From the NCBI GenBank assembly GCA_030840615.1, contig JAVEEE010000495.1, positions 1 through 6,052 on the forward strand: 6,052 bases of DNA. The letters are read 5' to 3'. Both the position numbers and the translations under genes were made by a program. Below, piece by piece: positions 1 to 4,221 of this stretch; within the stretch, counting starts at the first letter, position 1, and the number at the start of each line of letters is the position of its first letter. Under the pieces are notes generated by a model that saw nothing but the letters and a program-made list of their open reading frames with translations, did not search any database and was not told the DNA's origin. This stretch comes from Frankiaceae bacterium. GTDB taxonomy: Bacteria > Actinomycetota > Actinomycetes > JAFAQI01.

Positions 1-103
1 CCCAGGCCTGGCACTCCGGACAGCGACCCACCCACTTGGCCACCTCGAGGCCGCACTCGTCGCAGCGGTAAGCAAGGCGGTCGCGCGTGCTGGTCCTGGC
101 CAT
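1..103 (-). CDS. radA: DNA repair protein RadA (Sms), N-terminal fragment
   Basis: Partial gene running off the left edge; only the first 34 codons are present. It begins at an ATG whose complement is at 101-103. The fragment shows the RadA N-terminal four-cysteine zinc finger: C14-x2-C17-x10-C28-x2-C31, in the contexts YRCDECG and KWVGRCPECQAW, which are hallmark RadA/Sms sequences. RadA is a cytosolic RecA/DnaB-like ATPase that helps branch migration and processing of recombination intermediates; those domains would lie outside the window. No Shine-Dalgarno sequence precedes the ATG. Instead TACCGT sits six bases upstream, which fits a leaderless transcript. In many actinobacteria radA is followed by disA, so disA may lie further left; that is inference. 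The identification rests on a short but diagnostic motif. Confidence 0.9.
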   Translation of the reverse strand, partial: MARTSTRDRLAYRCDECGLEVAKWVGRCPECQAW

Positions 104-109
104 GCCGCG

Positions 110-115
110 ACGGTA
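110..115 (-). promoter_or_regulatory. Putative -10 element of radA (leaderless)
   Basis: On the minus strand this reads TACCGT, a TAnnnT match, followed by six bases (CGCGGC) and then the radA ATG. That spacing would put the first transcribed base on the A of the start codon. No convincing -35 box is seen. The call rests on motif and spacing only. Confidence 0.55.
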
Positions 116-147
116 AGGCCGACCGGCGACATGTTCGCCGCGCCGCG

Positions 148-204
148 CTGTCAGTCCGGCACTGGGCTGTCAGTCCGGCGCCGGGCTGCCAGTCGGCGTC
201 GTGC
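148..204. repeat. Short 19-bp direct repeats upstream of radA
   Basis: Two adjacent 19-bp units, 148-166 (CTGTCAGTCCGGCACTGGG) and 167-185 (CTGTCAGTCCGGCGCCGGG), differ at two positions. A third, diverged copy starts at 186 with CTGCCAGTCGGCG. They fill most of the 109-bp gap between the stop of the Cys-rich gene and the radA start, about 45 to 100 bases upstream of radA. They could be a regulator-binding array or simple replication slippage. Nothing here decides between these. Confidence 0.55.
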
Positions 205-212
205 TGGGCGGT

Positions 213-944
213 CTAGCCAGCAGGATGCGGGGCGAGTCGCTTCGAAGCGAGGGCCGTCTTGCAGAGGCCGGCCAGGACGTCGTAGGCCTCCTGGCCCATT
301 AGCTCGACCAGCTCCGGCCCGTAGGTGACGTAGAGCGGGTCGGGGGCGACGTGTGCCTCCGACGCGCCGCTGCACCACCACACCAGGTCGTGGCCGCCCG
401 GTCCCCAACCGCGACGGTCATACTCGCCGATCGTCGTCACGAGGACCTTGGTGTCGTCGGGCCGCGTCACCCGGTCATAGGTACGCCGGATCGGCAGCTG
501 CCAGCACACGTCCGGCTTCGTCTCGAGCGGATGCAGGTCGACGTTCAGCGCGTGCAGGTGCAACGCACAACCCTGTCCCGCGGCGAAGCCGGGGCGGTTG
601 AGGAAGATGCACGCTCCGTTGATCCGCCGGGTACGACGCTTGCCGTCCTCGACCTCACTGATGCCGGTTTTCAAGCCCTGCTTGCGAAACTGCCACTCGT
701 CCTCAGTCAGCTGCCGCGCGAACTTCTCGACCCGCTTCTCGTCGGCCTTCTCGGCGTAGAAGGCGCCGTGCGAGCAGCAGCCGTCGTCGGCGCGCTTCTT
801 CACGATGCCCTTGCAACCGGAGCCGAAGATGCACGTCCAGCTCGACAACAACCAGGTCAGGTCGCAGCGGAAGATCTCCTCCTCGTCGTCGGGGTTGACG
901 AACTCGACCCACTGACGCGGGAAATCCAGGGAGACCTCAGGCAC
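213..944 (-). CDS. Conserved Cys-rich protein, YkgJ/CxxCxxCC-like metal-cluster domain
   Basis: A 243-residue protein without signal peptide or membrane segment, so probably cytosolic. I do not know its function. Its cysteines follow the layout of the YkgJ/CxxCxxCC (Fe-S or zinc cluster) and DUF3109-type proteins: C27 in FRCDL, C38, C44, then the pair C56-C57 with H59 (DGCCSHGAFY). The second half is ACIFLN (C112), QGCALH (C126, H129) and KPDVCWQLP (C147), matching that family's 'C-x-F-L ... G-C-x-I-Y ... RP-x-C' pattern. Spacing in the first half is looser than the canonical motif. The C-terminal third has WWCSG (C191) and C228, outside the usual core. The start is a GTG (942-944). An in-frame TAG twelve bases upstream (954-956) excludes a longer protein, and a leaderless -10 box fits this start exactly. 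It lies upstream of radA in the same orientation with a 109-bp gap. Family placement is by eye. Confidence 0.8.
   Translation of the reverse strand: MPEVSLDFPRQWVEFVNPDDEEEIFRCDLTWLLSSWTCIFGSGCKGIVKKRADDGCCSHGAFYAEKADEKRVEKFARQLTEDEWQFRKQGLKTGISEVEDGKRRTRRINGACIFLNRPGFAAGQGCALHLHALNVDLHPLETKPDVCWQLPIRRTYDRVTRPDDTKVLVTTIGEYDRRGWGPGGHDLVWWCSGASEAHVAPDPLYVTYGPELVELMGQEAYDVLAGLCKTALASKRLAPHPAG
237..250. repeat. 14-bp perfect palindrome in 3' end of the Cys-rich gene
   Basis: TCGCTTCGAAGCGA is a perfect palindrome lying about 22 bases before the stop codon at 213-215. As RNA it could form a five-pair hairpin with a four-base loop. There is no U-tract, so it is not a convincing terminator, and it may simply reflect coding sequence. 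Confidence 0.3.
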
Positions 945-950
945 GTGGAC

Positions 951-956
951 ACTCTA
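951..956 (-). promoter_or_regulatory. Putative -10 element of the Cys-rich gene (leaderless)
   Basis: On the minus strand this is TAGAGT, then six bases (GTCCAC), then the GTG start. It is a full TAnnnT match at the spacing expected if transcription begins at the start codon. No Shine-Dalgarno sequence is present and no -35 box is evident. Confidence 0.6.
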
Positions 957-975
957 TGCGGGTTGAGGCCTGGGG

Positions 976-981
976 GAGACT
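976..981 (+). promoter_or_regulatory. Putative -10 element of the TIM-barrel gene
   Basis: GAGACT matches NAnnnT and is followed by six bases (AGTGAC) and the ATG at 988, the leaderless spacing. A competing reading is that the G-rich run at 972-978 is a Shine-Dalgarno sequence about nine bases from the ATG, which would need a promoter further upstream. Position alone does not choose between them. Confidence 0.4.
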
Positions 982-987
982 AGTGAC

Positions 988-1809
988 ATGGCCGTCGTCC
1001 AGGTGCCCGCGGCGAAGATCGCGCTGTCGACGGCCTCGGTCTACCCCGAGTCGACCGCTGCCGCCTTCGAGATCGCTTCGCGACTGGGTTACGACGGGGT
1101 CGAGGTCATGGTCTGGACCGACCCGGTCAGCCAGGACCCCGAGGCGCTCAAGCGACTCTCCGACTACCACGAGGTGCCGGTAGTCGCCGTACACGCGCCC
1201 TGCCTGATCATCACCCAGCGAGTCTGGGGGACCGAGCCCTGGGCCAAGCTCGTGCGCGCCCGCAACGCGGCCGATTTGCTGGGCGCAACGACCGTCGTCG
1301 TGCACCCGCCGTTCAGGTGGCAGCGCGACTACGCCCGCGACTTCCTCGCCGGCATCCGGCGCATGTCCAACGACACGGACGTGCGGTTCGCGGTCGAGAA
1401 CATGTTCCCGCTGCGGGCGCGCGGCCGGGCAGTGACGCCCTACGCCCCCGACTGGGACCCCACGGACGAGGACTTCCCGGACTTCACGATCGACCTGTCG
1501 CACACGTCGGTGTCCCAGTCCGACGCGATGGACATGGCGCGCAAGATGGACAGGCGGCTGGCGCACGTGCACATCGCCGACGGCATCGGCGGTCCGCGTG
1601 ACGAGCACATGGTGCCGGGACGTGGCACGCAGCCGTGCGCGGAGCTGCTGGAGACACTCGCGCGCGCGGGCTTCGACGGCATCGTCGTCGTGGAGGTCAA
1701 CACCCGTCGGGCCGAGAGCCGGGCCGAGCGTGAGGCCGACCTTGCGGAAGCCCTGGCGTTCACCCGACTGCACTTCGCGGCTCCCGCCGAGGTCACGACC
1801 GACGGATAG
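988..1809 (+). CDS. Xylose-isomerase-like / endonuclease-IV-like TIM-barrel protein
   Basis: A 273-residue cytosolic protein of the AP endonuclease family 2/xylose-isomerase-like TIM-barrel superfamily, usually annotated 'sugar phosphate isomerase/epimerase'. Barrel strands and metal sites are visible in order: LGYDGVEV (33-40), VHAPCLI (68-74), VVVHPPF (103-109), VENMFP (136-141), DLSHTSVS (169-176), HVHIADG (193-199), DEHMVPGRGTQP (205-216) and VVVEVN (233-238). Probable ligands are H69, H106, E137, D169, H172, H195, D205, H207 and E236. This set parallels all nine trinuclear-zinc ligands of E. coli endonuclease IV, so DNA repair nuclease activity is an alternative to sugar isomerisation. 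From memory, mycobacteria carry a similar protein (Rv0498) near proC, suggesting a conserved actinobacterial neighbourhood. It ends nine bases before proline dehydrogenase. The fold is secure; the substrate is unknown. Confidence 0.85.
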   Translation: MAVVQVPAAKIALSTASVYPESTAAAFEIASRLGYDGVEVMVWTDPVSQDPEALKRLSDYHEVPVVAVHAPCLIITQRVWGTEPWAKLVRARNAADLLGATTVVVHPPFRWQRDYARDFLAGIRRMSNDTDVRFAVENMFPLRARGRAVTPYAPDWDPTDEDFPDFTIDLSHTSVSQSDAMDMARKMDRRLAHVHIADGIGGPRDEHMVPGRGTQPCAELLETLARAGFDGIVVVEVNTRRAESRAEREADLAEALAFTRLHFAAPAEVTTDG

Positions 1810-1812
1810 CCT
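1807..1812 (+). promoter_or_regulatory. Putative -10 element of proline dehydrogenase, overlapping the preceding stop codon
   Basis: TAGCCT is a full TAnnnT match followed by six bases (GGATTC) and the GTG at 1819. The TAG stop codon of the TIM-barrel gene forms the first half of the hexamer. This would give proline dehydrogenase its own leaderless transcript even though the genes are only nine bases apart. No Shine-Dalgarno sequence is seen. Confidence 0.55.
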
Positions 1813-1818
1813 GGATTC

Positions 1819-2739
1819 GTGCTTCGCGCCGTCCTGCTGACCGCGGCTCGCAACCGGGCCGTTCGCCGTCTTGTCGAGAACGCGCCCGTGTCGCGCACCG
1901 TCGTACGCCGGTTCGTGGCAGGCACGAGTGTCGACGACGCGGTGCGGGTCTCTGCCGAGCTGGTCGCGGAGAGCCTGATGGTCAGCCTCGACCATCTGGG
2001 TGAGGACACCACCGAGGTCGGTCACGCCGAGGCGACGACGAAGGCTTACGTCACGTTGTTGTCGAGGCTCGCGGACCGCGATCTGGCGGGGCGCGCCGAG
2101 GTGTCCGTGAAGCTGTCCGCGGTCGGCCAGGCGCTCGACGAGTCGATGGCGCTCGACAATGCGCGGGCAATCTGTGAGGCCGCGGCGGCCGCGTCGACGA
2201 CGGTCACCATCGACATGGAGGACCACACGACGACGGACTCCACGCTGGGCATCGTGCGCGAGCTCCGCCAGGACTTCTCATCGGTCGGTGCCGTGCTGCA
2301 GGCCTACCTGCGCCGGACCGAGGCCGACTGCCGCGATCTTGCCCGGCCGGGCTCGCGGGTTCGCCTGTGCAAGGGCGCCTATCGGGAGCCGGAGAGCGTC
2401 GCGTTCCAGTCCCGTCTCGAGGTCGACCGCTCCTACGTGCGCTGCCTGCGGGTGCTGGTGGAGGGCCCGGGCTATCCGATGGTCGCGACTCATGACCCAC
2501 GCCTGGTCCGCATCGCCGGCGCGCTGCTCGACCGCACCGACCGGGTGAAGGGCAGCTACGAGTACCAGATGCTCTTCGGCATCCGACCGAACGAGCAGCG
2601 GCGGCTCGCCGACGCGGGCGAGACGGTGCGCGTCTACGTTCCCTACGGCGACGAGTGGTACGGCTACCTCATGCGCCGCCTGGCCGAGCGGCCGGCCAAC
2701 GTGGCGTTCTTCCTGCGGGCCCTCGCGACAAAGTCCTGA
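1819..2739 (+). CDS. Proline dehydrogenase (monofunctional PRODH)
   Basis: A 306-residue FAD enzyme oxidising L-proline to pyrroline-5-carboxylate (P5C) and passing electrons to the respiratory chain; it acts at the inner face of the membrane. The length matches monofunctional bacterial PRODH (about 307 residues in Thermus), not the much larger bifunctional PutA. Family signatures appear in order: SVKLS (96-100) with K98, DMEDH (132-136), LQAYLRR (160-166), RLCKGAYRE (182-190), ATHD (223-226), EYQMLFGI (248-255), RVYVPYG (271-277) and the C-terminal YLMRRLAERPAN (283-294). R286-R287 are the expected binders of the proline carboxylate. The GTG start sits nine bases after the TIM-barrel stop and is supported by a leaderless -10 box. 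No P5C dehydrogenase gene is in the window; instead proC, the opposing enzyme, follows. Function is confident. Confidence 0.95.
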   Translation: MLRAVLLTAARNRAVRRLVENAPVSRTVVRRFVAGTSVDDAVRVSAELVAESLMVSLDHLGEDTTEVGHAEATTKAYVTLLSRLADRDLAGRAEVSVKLSAVGQALDESMALDNARAICEAAAAASTTVTIDMEDHTTTDSTLGIVRELRQDFSSVGAVLQAYLRRTEADCRDLARPGSRVRLCKGAYREPESVAFQSRLEVDRSYVRCLRVLVEGPGYPMVATHDPRLVRIAGALLDRTDRVKGSYEYQMLFGIRPNEQRRLADAGETVRVYVPYGDEWYGYLMRRLAERPANVAFFLRALATKS

Positions 2740-2745
2740 CACGCC

Positions 2746-2751
2746 TAACCT
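2746..2751 (+). promoter_or_regulatory. Putative -10 element of the 25-codon small ORF
   Basis: TAACCT lies seven bases after the proline dehydrogenase stop and is followed by six bases (GCCCTC) and the ATG at 2758. It is a full TAnnnT match at leaderless spacing, with no Shine-Dalgarno sequence. A transcript from here would also read into proC. Confidence 0.5.
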
Positions 2752-2757
2752 GCCCTC

Positions 2758-2835
2758 ATGGGGGTGGAGCCCGGGCGACACACGCCGCGCGAGTCCGCCG
2801 GCAGCGAGTTCGTCTTTTTCAGCCCGCAGGCCTGA
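2758..2835 (+). CDS. Putative 25-residue small protein or leader peptide
   Basis: A 25-codon ORF in the 141-bp gap between proline dehydrogenase and proC. The peptide begins MGVEPGRHTP and ends GSEFVFFSPQA before TGA. I do not recognise it. Two independent signals support translation. First, a TAnnnT hexamer lies exactly six bases before the ATG. Second, among the 24 codons after ATG, 22 third positions are G or C against 14 second positions, the coding periodicity expected at this GC content. It has no signal peptide, membrane segment or cysteine. Its three prolines are scattered (residues 5, 10, 23), so classical proline-starvation attenuation of proC is not strongly suggested. It may be a free-standing small protein, a regulatory upstream ORF for proC, or a chance ORF behind a real proC promoter. 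Confidence 0.5.
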   Translation: MGVEPGRHTPRESAGSEFVFFSPQA

Positions 2836-2865
2836 CCGCGTCGGCGCTGCCTCGCGTGCTGACGT

Positions 2866-2880
2866 GGGACGATCTGTCCC
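2866..2880 (+). promoter_or_regulatory. Inverted repeat and -10-like box abutting the proC start
   Basis: GGGAC-GATCT-GTCCC is a five-bp inverted repeat with a five-base centre ending on the base before the proC ATG. Within it, 2868-2873 reads GACGAT, an NAnnnT hexamer seven bases from the ATG, one base off the spacing at the other starts. The repeat could be an operator over a leaderless promoter, or a small hairpin next to the start codon in mRNA coming from upstream. A weak Shine-Dalgarno reading (GGGA at 2866-2869) is also possible. Confidence 0.35.
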
Positions 2881-3690
2881 ATGAACGAGAAGGTTGCGGT
2901 CCTCGGCGCGGGGAAGATGGGCGAGGCGTTGCTCTCCGGTCTGCTGCGCGCGGGTCACGCAGCCGACGACCTGCTGTTCACCGAGCGCCACGACGAGCGC
3001 ACCAAGATGCTCGAGGAGCGTTACGGCGTGCGCGGCGTCAGCACCGCGGAAGCAGCTGAGCAGGCCGACACGCTGCTGGTCGCAGTGAAGCCGCAGGAGA
3101 TGACGGCGTTGCTAGACGACCTCGCACCAGCTGCGACGTCGCGCAACCTCGTCATCTCGATCGCGGCTGGGATCCCGACGGCCTTCCTCGAGGCCCGGCT
3201 GGCTGAAGGCACCCCCGTCGTACGCGTCATGAGCAACACCCCGGTCTTCGTCGATCAGGCGATGAGCGCGATCTCGGCGGGCGCACACGCGACCGAGGAC
3301 CACCTCGGTCGGACCGAGGCGCTGCTGCGCCCGGTGGGCAAGGTCATCCGCGTGCCGGAGTCCCAGCTCGACGCGGTCACCGCACTGTCGGGCAGTGGTC
3401 CGGCGTACTTCTTCTTCCTGGTCGAGGCGATGATCGACGCCGGCATCCTGCTGGGGTTGCCGCGAGCCGTGGCAGCCGAGCTCATCGTGCAGACCGCGGT
3501 CGGCTCGGCCCAGATGCTGCGGGACTCGGGCGAGCACCCGGTCCAGCTGCGCGAGGCGGTCACCAGCCCGGGCGGTACGACGATCGCCGCCATCCGCGAG
3601 CTGGAGAAGCACGGCGTTCGGGCCGCGCTGCTCGCGGCTCTGGAGGCTGCGTGCAACCGCTCACGAGAGCTCGCCGCCGGGCACGGCTGA
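2881..3690 (+). CDS. proC: Pyrroline-5-carboxylate reductase
   Basis: A 269-residue cytosolic enzyme reducing P5C to L-proline with NAD(P)H, the last step of proline biosynthesis. The N-terminal Rossmann nucleotide-binding motif is VLGAGKMGEA (7-16), followed by VAVKPQ (67-72) and SIAAG (93-97). RVMSNTP (115-121) carries Ser where many homologues have Pro. The C-terminal dimer and substrate-binding domain shows SGSGPAYFFFLVEAM (170-184) and the family signature VTSPGGTT (227-234). Length is normal and the gene is intact. The ATG start gives the expected N-terminus directly before the first Rossmann strand; there is no standard Shine-Dalgarno sequence. It lies 45 bases after the small ORF and 141 after proline dehydrogenase, its metabolic opposite. 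A possible hairpin follows the stop codon. Confidence 0.97.
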   Translation: MNEKVAVLGAGKMGEALLSGLLRAGHAADDLLFTERHDERTKMLEERYGVRGVSTAEAAEQADTLLVAVKPQEMTALLDDLAPAATSRNLVISIAAGIPTAFLEARLAEGTPVVRVMSNTPVFVDQAMSAISAGAHATEDHLGRTEALLRPVGKVIRVPESQLDAVTALSGSGPAYFFFLVEAMIDAGILLGLPRAVAAELIVQTAVGSAQMLRDSGEHPVQLREAVTSPGGTTIAAIRELEKHGVRAALLAALEAACNRSRELAAGHG

Positions 3691-3700
3691 GCCCGCCCTG

Positions 3701-3725
3701 ACCGGGCCCTCAACCCCGGCCTGGT
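3701..3725 (+). terminator. Possible GC-rich hairpin after proC
   Basis: ACCGGGCC (3701-3708) can pair with GGCCTGGT (3718-3725) over eight positions, one of them a G-U pair, with a nine-base loop. It begins eleven bases after the proC stop. No U-tract follows, which is common for actinobacterial terminators but makes the call weak. A competing smaller hairpin pairs GGTTC (3723-3727) with GAACC (3735-3739). It may weaken rather than end transcription into the cupredoxin gene. Confidence 0.35.
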
Positions 3726-3756
3726 TCCCCGCCTGAACCGTGGCGGCGGCGGAGCC

Positions 3757-4188
3757 GTGTCCGGTTGTATGGGAAATGTTCCCCGGATCGCGACTGCTGC
3801 CGTCCTGTGTGTCGCCGCTGCCGGCTCGGCGCCGGTCCTCGCCCAGGGGGCGGCGGTGCATCACCGCACCGTGGCCCTGCAGGCCGACAACTTCCGGTTC
3901 TGCGCGGCCAGCGCGGCGGCCTGCCTGCCGACCGACTCCGGCAACACGACGACCGTCAAGGTCGGCACCAGGGTGTCGTGGACCTACACGGACACCGCTT
4001 GCGACGTCATCGTGCCGTGCCCGGGACACAACGTCATCTTCGCGAAGGGCGGCAGCAAGAAACTCGTCAAGTCCGACGGCGCACGCATCTTCAGCATGGT
4101 GTTTCGCAGGGCGGGCACTTACGACTACTTCTGCTCCGCGCACGAGCCGTTCGGCATGACCGGCGCGGTCGTCGTCAAACGCCGCTGA
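3757..4188 (+). CDS. Secreted plastocyanin-like cupredoxin (type 1 copper protein)
   Basis: A protein of 143 residues from the GTG at 3757, or 139 from the ATG at 3769. Neither start has a good ribosome site or -10 box, so the start is unresolved. It has a signal peptide: R10, a hydrophobic stretch at about 11-28, and a probable type I cleavage after VLA (residue 29). C18 is not in a lipobox. The mature part is one cupredoxin domain with an intact type 1 copper site: H91 in GHNVIF, then C126-x2-H129-x4-M134 in FCSAHEPFGM, the plastocyanin/pseudoazurin spacing. It is probably an extracellular or surface electron carrier or copper-binding protein. Unusual are four extra cysteines, C49/C56 and C82/C88, likely two disulfides, the second pair just before the H91 ligand. 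It starts 66 bases after proC and stops 33 bases before acuC; no redox partner gene is present. Confidence 0.85.
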   Translation: MSGCMGNVPRIATAAVLCVAAAGSAPVLAQGAAVHHRTVALQADNFRFCAASAAACLPTDSGNTTTVKVGTRVSWTYTDTACDVIVPCPGHNVIFAKGGSKKLVKSDGARIFSMVFRRAGTYDYFCSAHEPFGMTGAVVVKRR

Positions 4189-4209
4189 CATCGCCCACCG
4201 CGGCCGGGG

Positions 4210-4215
4210 CAGGAT
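4210..4215 (+). promoter_or_regulatory. Putative -10 element or ribosome site of acuC
   Basis: CAGGAT matches NAnnnT and is followed by six bases (GGGGGC) and the GTG at 4222, the same leaderless spacing seen elsewhere in the window. The contained AGGA (4211-4214) also lies seven bases from the GTG, a good Shine-Dalgarno distance. The sequence therefore supports this start either way but does not show which mechanism is used. Confidence 0.4.
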
Positions 4216-4221
4216 GGGGGC

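Noticed and set aside
351..983. Plus-strand open frame of 210 codons over the Cys-rich gene
   Set aside because: The minus-strand frame has the conserved cysteine pattern and a promoter-like start; the plus frame has no recognisable motif.
937..2226. Long open frame of 429 codons on the minus strand opposite the TIM-barrel and PRODH genes
   Set aside because: The plus-strand genes have full family motifs, whereas this frame gives an Arg/Gly/Val-rich sequence with no recognisable domain. Long antisense open frames are expected opposite GC-rich genes.
2800..2851. Seven-bp complementary arms GGCAGCG (2800-2806) and CGCTGCC (2845-2851) as a proC attenuator
   Set aside because: The arms are short with a 38-base loop, no U-tract or competing antiterminator is evident, and the small ORF has no run of proline codons.
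3688..3759. Read-through of the proC TGA into the cupredoxin, since the 22 intervening codons are in frame and open
   Set aside because: A fusion would bury the cupredoxin signal peptide inside a cytosolic enzyme. Open stretches this short are common at high GC, and a hairpin lies between.
3757..3843. Lipoprotein signal around C18 of the cupredoxin
   Set aside because: The residues before C18 (AVL) do not fit a lipobox, and a type I cleavage site follows at VLA (27-29).
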